From Candidatus Cryptobacteroides choladohippi (GTDB lineage Bacteria > Bacteroidota > Bacteroidia > Bacteroidales > UBA932): a stretch of 48,242 bases of DNA. The notes beneath the pieces were generated by a model. That model did no database searches, was not told the DNA's origin, and saw only the letters and a list, made by a program, of their open reading frames with translations. This document shows, piece after piece, positions 6,551 to 14,150 of this stretch. Both the position numbers and the translations under genes were made by a program. Numbering within the stretch: position 1 is the first letter of the stretch; each line of letters starts with the position of its first letter. The stretch lies in contig JAGHSF010000052.1 in assembly GCA_018065985.1 (NCBI GenBank), forward strand, positions 1 through 48,242, written 5' to 3'.

Positions 6551-8564
6551 TTGATGTAGAATCGGTTACAAATTCACCTTCAACGGGTTCAGAGGGATTT
6601 TCCTCAGGATTCACCTCGGGTATCCGGGCAGCAGCCAGCCTCTCTTCTCCGTGCTTGCCTGCCTTTGGTCCGAAGATTGACTCGATATCCTCTGCCATGA
6701 TGACTTCCTTGTCGATAAGCATCCCGGCAAGTTTGTCAAGACCTTCCCAGTTCTCCTTCAGAAGGGCGCGCGTACGGGAAGTTACCTCGTCGACAACAGC
6801 CCTGGCCTCGGAATCGATGAGTTCCGCAGTCTTCTCTGAGTAAGGCTTTGCAAAACCATAGTTCCCCTCTGCACCATAGAAGGAGATGTTGCCCACCTTC
6901 TCGCTCATTCCATAATATGACACCATCGAATATGCGATCTTGGTCATGCGCTCGAAATCATTGAGGGCACCTGTGCAGGGAACTCCGTCATTTACAAGTT
7001 CCTCGGCAACGCGTCCGCCGACAAGGCAGCACATCTCATCCATCAGGTCGTTCTTCGACATCATCACCTTCTCGTCAGGAAGGCTCCAGGTAAGGCCAAG
7101 GGCCTGTCCTCTGGGGATGATGCTGACCTTGAGCACAGGGTCGCAGCCGGGAAGCAGCCAGCCGGCAACGGCATGTCCTGCCTCGTGATAGGCTGTGAGT
7201 CTCTTCTCCTCCTGGCTCATCATGGTCTTCTTGCGCTCGATTCCGCCGACAACCCTGTCCACGGCATCCATGAAATCCTGGTTATTGATGTCTTTCTTGC
7301 CTTTGCGGGCAGCTGTGAGGGCGGCTTCGTTGCAGACGTTTGCGATATCGGCACCGGAGAAGCCGGGGGTATGCTTTGCGATTCCTTCAAGATTGAAGTC
7401 GCTGCTGAGCTTGAGTTTGCCAAGATGCACCTGGAAGATCTCCTTGCGCTCGTTCAGATCGGGAAGGGTCACGTTGATCTGACGGTCGAAACGTCCGGCA
7501 CGCATGAGAGCCTTGTCTAGTATGTCGGCACGGTTGGTGGCAGCAAGAACTATCACGCCGCTGTTCGTACCAAAGCCATCCATTTCGGTAAGGAGCTGAT
7601 TCAGAGTATTTTCCCTCTCGTCGTTAGAGCTCCAGCCGGCATTCTTTCCACGTGCACGGCCCACTGCGTCTATCTCGTCGATAAACACGATGCACGGAGC
7701 CTTCTCCTTTGCCTGGGCGAAAAGATCACGCACACGGCTTGCTCCCACACCCACGAACATCTCGACAAAGTCGGATCCGCTCATGCTGAAGAAGGGAACG
7801 TTCGCCTCGCCGGCAACGGCCTTTGCGAGGAGGGTCTTTCCTGTTCCCGGAGGGCCTACGAGAAGGGCTCCCTTGGGAATCTTGCCGCCAAGTGAAGTAT
7901 ATTTCTGAGGGTTCTTGAGGAAATCGACGATTTCCATAACCTCCTCCTTCGCACCATAAAGGCCGGCAACATCCTTGAATGTCACGTTGACCTTGTCCTT
8001 GTCGACCTCCTTGCCCTGGGTTTTGCCGGCATTGAAGGGATTCATGCCACCGGCACCGGGGCCGCCGCCCGCATTCCTGCCCATTCCGCGGAACATCCAG
8101 ACCCAGAGGAGTATGAAGAGAAGCAGAGGGAACACCCATTCAAGAACGTTCTCCCATATCTTTGCGTCGTTGGTGATAACGAGTTTTGTCCTGTCCTGGG
8201 GCTCAAGGAAGGCATTCAGACGAGCGAACTCGAGTTCCGGGTCGAACTTGCTTGAAGTCAGGAAGAAGAACTGAGGTGCCGATGCGGGCACCTTGCCGCC
8301 AGGGAAAAGGGCTGAATATTTGCTCATCCTGTCAGGGCGGACGGTGACGTCGCCCTTGAAGTCATTGCGAACGAACTGTACTTCCTTGATGTCTCCGGCC
8401 TTGATCATCTCCTCGAGCTGTGCCCACTCTATCTTCTGGGCAGGCACGCCCCTTGATGAGAACAGCATGAAGATGATTCCGGCGATGAGCAGAAGATAAA
8501 TCCACGAAAAATTGATTCTGACCACTTTTATCTTCTGCGGTTTCCTATTTTGATTCTTTGCCAT
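6543..8564 (-). CDS. ftsH: ATP-dependent zinc metalloprotease FtsH
   Basis: 673 residues. Membrane-bound AAA+ protease that degrades misassembled membrane proteins and short-lived regulators. Transmembrane segments are at about 20-36 and 141-158, flanking a periplasmic domain. Walker A is GPPGTGKT at 237-244, Walker B FIDEID around 294-299, and the second region of homology ends in AGRFDRQ near 356-362. The zinc site is HEAGH at 460-464. A glycine-rich linker ([16 protein letters not shown]) follows the second membrane segment, as is common in this phylum. First gene of a seven-gene minus-strand run and divergent from birA. Confidence 0.97.
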   Translation of the reverse strand: MAKNQNRKPQKIKVVRINFSWIYLLLIAGIIFMLFSSRGVPAQKIEWAQLEEMIKAGDIKEVQFVRNDFKGDVTVRPDRMSKYSALFPGGKVPASAPQFFFLTSSKFDPELEFARLNAFLEPQDRTKLVITNDAKIWENVLEWVFPLLLFILLWVWMFRGMGRNAGGGPGAGGMNPFNAGKTQGKEVDKDKVNVTFKDVAGLYGAKEEVMEIVDFLKNPQKYTSLGGKIPKGALLVGPPGTGKTLLAKAVAGEANVPFFSMSGSDFVEMFVGVGASRVRDLFAQAKEKAPCIVFIDEIDAVGRARGKNAGWSSNDERENTLNQLLTEMDGFGTNSGVIVLAATNRADILDKALMRAGRFDRQINVTLPDLNERKEIFQVHLGKLKLSSDFNLEGIAKHTPGFSGADIANVCNEAALTAARKGKKDINNQDFMDAVDRVVGGIERKKTMMSQEEKRLTAYHEAGHAVAGWLLPGCDPVLKVSIIPRGQALGLTWSLPDEKVMMSKNDLMDEMCCLVGGRVAEELVNDGVPCTGALNDFERMTKIAYSMVSYYGMSEKVGNISFYGAEGNYGFAKPYSEKTAELIDSEARAVVDEVTSRTRALLKENWEGLDKLAGMLIDKEVIMAEDIESIFGPKAGKHGEERLAAARIPEVNPEENPSEPVEGEFVTDSTSNE

Positions 8565-8587
8565 TTCAGCTTATAAGTATATATTTG
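8557..8587 (+). promoter_or_regulatory. birA promoter
   Basis: TTTG at 8557-8560 and TATATTTG at 8580-8587 are 19 bp apart, a full match to the Bacteroidetes consensus. The -33 element lies inside the first codons of ftsH. The leader before the birA ATG at 8606 would be only about 14 nt. Confidence 0.7.
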
Positions 8588-8589
8588 TA

Positions 8590-8597
8590 CAAAGATA
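8590..8597 (-). promoter_or_regulatory. ftsH operon -7 element
   Basis: On the minus strand 8597 to 8590 reads TATCTTTG, matching TAnnTTTG. The leader before the ftsH start at 8564 would be about 20 nt. The -33 position does not carry a clear TTTG. It lies back to back with the birA promoter. Confidence 0.5.
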
Positions 8598-8605
8598 ATA
8601 CAAAA

Positions 8606-9184
8606 ATGACTCCAACACACACGCGCGCGATGATAATGTGGTGCGAAAGCACCGATTCCACCAACAGTGAGCTCAGAAGGCATCTGGGGAAACTTGACAA
8701 TTTGTCAATCATCGCAGCAAAAAGGCAGACCGCAGGTCGCGGCCAGGGAGACCACACATGGTCTTCCGAACCAGGGCAGAACCTGACATTCTCAATCCTC
8801 CTGCGTTTCAGCGACAGCGCTCCACTTCACGTGAAGGACCTTCAGGAAATCAACGTCTACATCACATCAGTCCTTCTGGAATTCCTCCAGGAAGAAGGCG
8901 TCACCGCCTGGGTGAAACTTCCCAATGACATCTGGGTCGAAGACCGCAAGATATGCGGCATACTGATAGAGAACCAGCTCGACGGCAAGGATGTGGCCGC
9001 GGCAATAGTGGGGATAGGCCTTGACCTTAACCAGTGCGAATGGCCCGACAATCTTCCCAACCCCGTGTCTCTCAAGCAGTTGACAGGAAAGGAATATCCG
9101 CTCGAGCAGACGCTCGAACGGATATCGGATCTTTGCAAGAAGAATTGGATTGAATTCGAATCTAGGCTTCGCGCAAAGCGTTGA
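8606..9184 (+). CDS. birA: Biotin--[acetyl-CoA-carboxylase] ligase, monofunctional
   Basis: 192 residues from the ATG at 8606. The enzyme activates biotin with ATP and attaches it to biotin carboxyl carrier proteins. Motifs: CESTDSTNSELRR at the N-terminus, the biotinyl-AMP loop QTAGRGQGDHTWSSEPGQNL, and VKLPNDIWVEDRKICGILIE with the conserved lysine pair. There is no N-terminal helix-turn-helix domain, so it cannot act as a biotin operon repressor as E. coli BirA does. An in-frame ATG at 8558 lies at the -33 box and is therefore rejected as start. The last 23 bp overlap the 3' end of rpe on the opposite strand. Confidence 0.92.
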   Translation: MTPTHTRAMIMWCESTDSTNSELRRHLGKLDNLSIIAAKRQTAGRGQGDHTWSSEPGQNLTFSILLRFSDSAPLHVKDLQEINVYITSVLLEFLQEEGVTAWVKLPNDIWVEDRKICGILIENQLDGKDVAAAIVGIGLDLNQCEWPDNLPNPVSLKQLTGKEYPLEQTLERISDLCKKNWIEFESRLRAKR

Positions 9185-9815
9185 CAGTCTCGACAGGATT
9201 TTCCGAGTGGAACACGGTGCTGCCGGCAACCGCTATATCCACACCGGCATCCTTTATTGCCCTGACATTTGCCAGGCTCACGCCGCCATCGACCTCGATG
9301 AGGGTGTCAGCTCCCCTGGCAACAATCTCGGCCTTCAGGGCTGCGACTCTGTCAAGGCTCACTTCGATGAACTTCTGACCGCCGAATCCGGCGAACACGC
9401 TCATTACCAGAAAGAAATCCGCCTTCCCGATATAAGGGAACAGTTTCTTCACGGGTACGTCAGGATCGATTGCAACCCCCGCTTTCATTCCGTACGCGTG
9501 GATCATGTCAATGAACTCCTTTGTCTTGCGGCCCGATGCCTCAAGATGGAAGGAACACATGGCTGCGCCGTCGTCTGCGACTTTCTTGAACCACTGGTGA
9601 GGGTTGACCACCATGAGATGGACGTCCATAGGGACTTTCACAACCGGAAAGAGCTTGTCCAACACGCTGAAGCCGAACGAGATGTTCGGAACCAGCGTGC
9701 CGTCCATGATATCGAGATGGAGTATGTCTCCGGACGCATTTACCTTCTCGATTTCATCCTGCAGATGAAGGAAATCTGCTGCCAGAAGAGATGGTGCGAT
9801 CTTCATCCTACTCAA
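9162..9815 (-). CDS. rpe: Ribulose-phosphate 3-epimerase
   Basis: 217 residues, a complete TIM-barrel epimerase that interconverts ribulose-5-phosphate and xylulose-5-phosphate in the pentose phosphate pathway. Motifs: KIAPSLLAADFLHL at the start, LHLDIMDGTLVPNISFG with a metal-binding histidine and aspartate, DVHLMVVNPHQW, MSVFAGFGGQKFIE, IEVDGGVSLANV and AGSTVFHS. Its 5' end overlaps pepD by 8 bp; its 3' end overlaps birA in the convergent direction. Confidence 0.95.
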   Translation of the reverse strand: MSRMKIAPSLLAADFLHLQDEIEKVNASGDILHLDIMDGTLVPNISFGFSVLDKLFPVVKVPMDVHLMVVNPHQWFKKVADDGAAMCSFHLEASGRKTKEFIDMIHAYGMKAGVAIDPDVPVKKLFPYIGKADFFLVMSVFAGFGGQKFIEVSLDRVAALKAEIVARGADTLIEVDGGVSLANVRAIKDAGVDIAVAGSTVFHSENPVETVNALREA

Positions 9816-11229
9816 AGTTTACGACGACGTCTTCAAGCAGGGCCACGAACTTGTCCATGCTGGCAAGCTCAAGCTTTTCTCCAGGTGCATGAACGCCCCT
9901 CAGGGTTGGGCCGAAACTGATCATGTCAAGCCCGGGGAACTTCTGAAGGAAGAGTCCGCACTCGAGTCCGGCATGTATTGCCTTGACCTCAGGCTCTTGT
10001 TTAAACAACTTCCTGTAAGATGCTACACTGCAGGCAAGTATATGTGAATTCATATCGGGATTCCAACCGGGATATTCATACATATGCTTGACTCTTGCAC
10101 CTACGATCTCAAAGTTGGCACGAACCTTCTTCGCAATGGCACGGCGCTCTGAAGTGGCAGAACTGCGCTGACTGGTCACTATCTCGAAGAAGCCCTTGCG
10201 CTTGTGAACCGATGCAAGGTTGGTGGAGGTCTGCACGAGACCATCGATATCCTGACTCATCGCCTGCACACCGTGAGGGCAGGTAAGAAGCGAGGTGACA
10301 AGGCAGAAGGCCGCATCGTTGTCGACGGTGAATCTGGTCCCGCTGACCTTCTCGCATGTTGCATGTATGTCGGGATCGGTAACGTGGAACTCTTCAGCGA
10401 GAGTCTCGCTGAAAGCACGCACGCGGCGCACCGTCGCACGGGGATGAGGTACTGCAATCACAGCCTCGCACTCACGTGCAATGGCATTGGGCTTTCCGCC
10501 GCCATTGATCGACACGAGCTGGAATCCGAATGGGATCTCGTCATTGAGGAAACGGGCCATCTGCTGGACGGCATTCACGCGTCCCTTGTTGATGTCATCG
10601 CCGCTGTGACCGCCGATACCGCCGCTTATGATGATTCTGAGCACTGAAAGGCCCTCGGCAAGAGGTGCACTTTCATAATCGAGGCGTATCCTTGTATTCA
10701 GGCCGCCGGCACATCCGATGAAAAGCTGGCCTTCGTCCTCGGAATCAAGGTTGATCAGGGTCTTTCCTGAGAAGAAACCGCTCTTCAGGGCCTCTGCGCC
10801 ATCCATACCTGTTTCCTCGGAGATTGTGAAAAGACACTCGATCTTGCCTGTAGGGGTCTTGTCTTCAAGCAGGGCGAGCGCTGCGGCTATGCCAATTCCG
10901 TCATCAGCGCCGAGTGTGGTGTCCTTTGCAATCATCCAGCCGTCTTCGACCACGTAGTCGATGGGATCGACGGCAAAGTCATGGTCGACGCCGGCATTCT
11001 TCTCGCAAACCATATCCTGATGCGCCTGAAGGACAATTGCGGGAACGCTTTCCTTTCCGGGAGCAGCCTCACGTGTGATGAGGACATTGCCAGTCGGGTC
11101 GGTCTTTACAGCCAGATTGTTATTCTCTGCCCACTGGACAAGCCATGCAGTTATCTTTTCCTCATGACCTGACTCACGGGGAATAGCAGTAATCTCCTTG
11201 AAGATCTCAAGAACTCTTGCAGATTGCAT
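9808..11229 (-). CDS. pepD: Aminoacyl-histidine dipeptidase / cytosol non-specific dipeptidase
   Basis: 473 residues, the expected size for PepD (M20 family), which hydrolyses a broad range of dipeptides in the cytosol. Metal-ligand motifs: VLQAHQDMVCEK (first histidine and aspartate), LGADDGIGIAAALALLED, FTISEETGMDGAEAL with the general-base glutamate pair, and a C-terminal SFGPTLRGVHAPGEKLEL with the last histidine. A lid/dimerisation insertion sits between (IISGGIGGHSGDDINKGR). It lies 13 bp downstream of dnaA and overlaps rpe by 8 bp. Confidence 0.94.
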   Translation of the reverse strand: MQSARVLEIFKEITAIPRESGHEEKITAWLVQWAENNNLAVKTDPTGNVLITREAAPGKESVPAIVLQAHQDMVCEKNAGVDHDFAVDPIDYVVEDGWMIAKDTTLGADDGIGIAAALALLEDKTPTGKIECLFTISEETGMDGAEALKSGFFSGKTLINLDSEDEGQLFIGCAGGLNTRIRLDYESAPLAEGLSVLRIIISGGIGGHSGDDINKGRVNAVQQMARFLNDEIPFGFQLVSINGGGKPNAIARECEAVIAVPHPRATVRRVRAFSETLAEEFHVTDPDIHATCEKVSGTRFTVDNDAAFCLVTSLLTCPHGVQAMSQDIDGLVQTSTNLASVHKRKGFFEIVTSQRSSATSERRAIAKKVRANFEIVGARVKHMYEYPGWNPDMNSHILACSVASYRKLFKQEPEVKAIHAGLECGLFLQKFPGLDMISFGPTLRGVHAPGEKLELASMDKFVALLEDVVVNFE

Positions 11230-11242
11230 ATGATATTGAAAA

Positions 11243-12670
11243 TTAATGTCTTGCAGGTGAAATGATCTGCTCTATGTCTGAGACATACTTACGGAAAGTC
11301 TTGTCTGTAGACATGAGATCGGCCACGGTTGTGCATGCATGCAGAACTGTAGCATGGTCCTTGCCGCCTATCTCGGCTCCGATCGTTGAAAGGGAGCAGT
11401 TGGAGATGAGGTTGCGGCTCAGGTACATCGCAATCTGACGTGCCTGTACGATCTGACGCTTGCGGCTCTTCGAAAGGATATCGTCCCTTGTGATGTTGAA
11501 ATACTCGCAAACGGTCTTCTGCACCTTGTCGATGCTGATGTCCTTTTTCTCCTCGCCTACCACCTTCTCGATTATCTGACGTGCAAGTTCAATCTGATTC
11601 TTGCCGGGATGTACGGTACTGTAGGCAATAAGGGAGATGAGAGCGCCCTCGAGTTCACGGAAGTTCGTGCGGATATTGCTTGCAAGATATTCAAGGACCT
11701 CATCGGGAACAGACACTCCTTCCCTGAATGCACGCGAACGCAGCATCTGGAGACGGGTCTGGAAATCAGGATAGGTCAGCTGGACTGAAAGGCCCCACTT
11801 GAAGCGCGACAGCAGACGCTCCTCGAAGTTCTGGAGGTCAACCGGTGCACGGTCTGAAGTGAACACAAGCTGCTTGCCATTCTGATGCAGACAGTTGAAT
11901 ACATTGAAGAACGCATTCTGGCAGCCCTGGCCCATGAGATCCTGAATGTCATCAACAATGAGGACATCCATTTTCATGTAGTAGCCGAGGAAGTCTGTGA
12001 GCTTGTTGTGAACGGCCACAGCATCCATGTACTGGGTCTTGAACTCGTTGCCGGTCACATAGAGGACAACCTGATCGGGGAATTTCTGCTTGATGGAAAT
12101 TCCTATCGCCTGGGCGAGATGTGTCTTTCCGAGACCGGGCCCGCCGAAGATGAACAAGGGATTGAAAGGAGTCTTGCCAGGAGCGGCAGAGATATTGACT
12201 CCGGCAGTGATACCCATCTTGTTGCACTCCCCCTGTATAAGGTTGTCGAAGTTGTAGATAGGATTGAGCCTGGGGTCGATCTTGAGCTTGTGTACTCCGG
12301 GAATCACGAAAGGATTGGTGATGCCGGAAGGCATGTAGGCGCTGAACTGGACAGGCTTGTTGGTAGGAGTAACCACATCCTGCCCGGGTACGTTCATCGC
12401 AGGCTGGTTCTGTACAGGACGCAACATATATACAAGACGCGCACCAGCACCGAGAACCCTTTTCATGGTCATCTTGATGACATCAAGATAGGCTGACTCG
12501 AGGTACTCGCGGAAGAAATCGGAAGGGACTTCGACTGTGAGCGTGGAATCGACAAGAGACACCGGGCGCACGGGTGTGAACCAGGTCTTGAAGGGCTGCG
12601 GTTCGACTATCTGCTCAATAATACGCAGACACTCGCTCCACACATCAATATGTCTCTGTTGTTCGTTCAT
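11243..12670 (-). CDS. dnaA: Chromosomal replication initiator DnaA
   Basis: 475 residues. Binds DnaA boxes, opens the replication origin and loads the helicase. Domain I occupies about 5-85, followed by a short linker and the AAA+ domain III with Walker A GGPGLGKT at 176-183 and Walker B DVLIVDDIQ. Sensor motifs FTSDRAP and LLSRFKWG are present. Domain IV near the C-terminus carries the DNA-binding signature IGGKDHATVLHAC. The upstream gap (12671-12965) is AT-rich but shows no canonical DnaA boxes, so I do not call an origin there. Confidence 0.97.
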   Translation of the reverse strand: MNEQQRHIDVWSECLRIIEQIVEPQPFKTWFTPVRPVSLVDSTLTVEVPSDFFREYLESAYLDVIKMTMKRVLGAGARLVYMLRPVQNQPAMNVPGQDVVTPTNKPVQFSAYMPSGITNPFVIPGVHKLKIDPRLNPIYNFDNLIQGECNKMGITAGVNISAAPGKTPFNPLFIFGGPGLGKTHLAQAIGISIKQKFPDQVVLYVTGNEFKTQYMDAVAVHNKLTDFLGYYMKMDVLIVDDIQDLMGQGCQNAFFNVFNCLHQNGKQLVFTSDRAPVDLQNFEERLLSRFKWGLSVQLTYPDFQTRLQMLRSRAFREGVSVPDEVLEYLASNIRTNFRELEGALISLIAYSTVHPGKNQIELARQIIEKVVGEEKKDISIDKVQKTVCEYFNITRDDILSKSRKRQIVQARQIAMYLSRNLISNCSLSTIGAEIGGKDHATVLHACTTVADLMSTDKTFRKYVSDIEQIISPARH

Positions 12671-12965
12671 TCTGTAAGTAAAATAGTGCGCAACCGTCCT
12701 GCGCCGAATAGCAAGTGCAAAAGTGGGGAAAAATAATTGATAAAAAAATTTTTTTGCTATTGCATTTTAATTTTATTTGCCTTATATATTTTGAAAAATC
12801 GGCCCCGATTCTCCATTTACAAGTAGTTATAAATCAATACTTTACAACACAATAATCCCCGTAACTATCTTATTTGCAAATAGATTCCAATTTAGAATAT
12901 TTCCAAATTGTTGATTTAAGGATTTATATGGGGTTCAGGCTGCTGCAAAGGGGAAAAATACGAAT
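12671..12965. other. AT-rich intergenic region upstream of dnaA
   Basis: About 295 bp between the amidase 3' end and dnaA. It is strongly AT-rich and includes AAAAAAATTTTTTT near 12743-12756. No exact TTATCCACA box is seen on either strand. A weak minus-strand -7 candidate CACTTTTG (12725 to 12718, one mismatch) could serve dnaA. No open frame or terminator was recognised. Confidence 0.6.
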
Positions 12966-14102
12966 TCACCTGACCTGGGAAATGCTGTCCCCCTCTATTT
13001 TTACAATATAGGAATCAGGATATTTTTTTCTGATCGCCTCGAACCGTTCCCTGACTACGGAAAGTTCGGTGTCGGCTCCGATCACATACTTGAGGACCTT
13101 TGTTCCCTTGACAACCACAGGTTCGTATCCAAGGAACTCGGGGGCTCCGGACTCGATCTTCCTGCCAACGGCAAAGATCTGCACACCGTAGATGACATCC
13201 TGCTGCACGTCTTCGGCGGCAGGCTCCCCGGAAACAGCAGCGGCTTCAGGCACGGCAGGCTTCGCCTCAGCCTTGGTCGGCTGCTCTGCGGAAGCCTTCG
13301 AATCGACGCTCACACTCTTGTCATAGGCGGCTTTGTATTCCACAAAGGCACGATACAGGCAGTCTGCGATCTTTTCCCTATTCTCGGCCTCACGCAGAAC
13401 CGCAAGGTCGGAAGGATTGGATATGAAGCCGAGTTCCACGAGAACCGAAGGCATCGCCGTCTTCCATAATACATAGAAAGGATCCTGGGAGATGCCGCGG
13501 TCGGCCTTGATGGGGCCGTCCTTGAGATGCTTCTTGACCGTACCGGCAAAGTTGAGACTCTGCTCCAGATAGGCATTCTGCATCAGCTGCATGAATATGT
13601 TGGACTCGGGATCTTCTGGATTGAAGCCTTCATATTTGGTGGAATAGTCGTCTTCCAGAAGGATCACGGAGTTCTCACGCTTGCATATGTTCATGTTATA
13701 CTCGTACAGATCCGTGTTCTTTTTGGAGGACTGGCCCATGCAGTGCACCGAGAACCCGTTTGCGGCACTTCTCGGGGCAGCATTGATGTGAAGTGAGATG
13801 AAGAGGTTCGCACCGGCCTTGTTGGCCTTTTCCGCACGGTCGTTCAGAGAGATGAACTCCTGGCCCCTCGTCACTATGACGTTGACTTCGGGACAGCCTT
13901 CGGATATCTTGCGCTTCAGGCGGGTGGCGATGTCGAGGACTATGCTCTTCTCATAGGTCTTCCTGTCGGCACTCACAGCCCCCGGATCCTTTCCGCCGTG
14001 GCCAGGGTCGATGACGACCGTATTTAGCCCGAGATCATTCCCGGCAAGGACAGGTGCTCCGCAAAGAGCAAGGCTGAGCAATATGCAGATTGTGCGTTTC
14101 AA
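12966..14102 (-). CDS. N-acetylmuramoyl-L-alanine amidase (Amidase_3) with C-terminal SPOR-like domain
   Basis: 378 residues with a signal peptide (MKRTICILLSLALCGAPVLA). The catalytic domain, about 28-255, cleaves the amide bond between muramic acid and the stem peptide. Zinc motifs are TVVIDPGHGGKDPGA (histidine), the later ISLHINAAP (histidine) and a C-terminal VLVELGFISNPSDL with the catalytic glutamate. A low-complexity alanine/proline linker (about 262-300) leads to a C-terminal segment (YGVQIFAVGRKI...) that resembles a SPOR peptidoglycan-binding domain. Acts in the periplasm in cell separation. Divergent from lptD, 48 bp apart. Confidence 0.9.
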   Translation of the reverse strand: MKRTICILLSLALCGAPVLAGNDLGLNTVVIDPGHGGKDPGAVSADRKTYEKSIVLDIATRLKRKISEGCPEVNVIVTRGQEFISLNDRAEKANKAGANLFISLHINAAPRSAANGFSVHCMGQSSKKNTDLYEYNMNICKRENSVILLEDDYSTKYEGFNPEDPESNIFMQLMQNAYLEQSLNFAGTVKKHLKDGPIKADRGISQDPFYVLWKTAMPSVLVELGFISNPSDLAVLREAENREKIADCLYRAFVEYKAAYDKSVSVDSKASAEQPTKAEAKPAVPEAAAVSGEPAAEDVQQDVIYGVQIFAVGRKIESGAPEFLGYEPVVVKGTKVLKYVIGADTELSVVRERFEAIRKKYPDSYIVKIEGDSISQVR

Positions 14103-14112
14103 TTATTATTCG

Positions 14113-14120
14113 TACTTTTG
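14113..14120 (+). promoter_or_regulatory. lptD -7 element
   Basis: TACTTTTG matches TAnnTTTG. A partial -33 element, TTG at 14090-14092, lies about 20 bp upstream. The leader to the TTG start at 14151 would be about 25-28 nt. Confidence 0.55.
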
Positions 14121-14127
14121 TAGATTA

Positions 14128-14135
14128 CAAAAATA
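14128..14135 (-). promoter_or_regulatory. Amidase gene -7 element
   Basis: On the minus strand 14135 to 14128 reads TATTTTTG, a TAnnTTTG match. It lies only seven bases from the plus-strand lptD element, so polymerase binding at the two promoters should be mutually exclusive. Confidence 0.5.
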
Positions 14136-14150
14136 AGCAATTTTTTCGGA

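Noticed and set aside
8825..8836. parS-like palindrome CTTCACGTGAAG
   Set aside because: It matches the core of the known parS consensus but not its outer bases, lies inside birA coding sequence, and is far from parAB. A genome-wide count would be needed.
12671..12965. Replication origin next to dnaA
   Set aside because: The gap is AT-rich, but no exact or clustered DnaA boxes were found on either strand, and dnaA is not always at the origin in this phylum.
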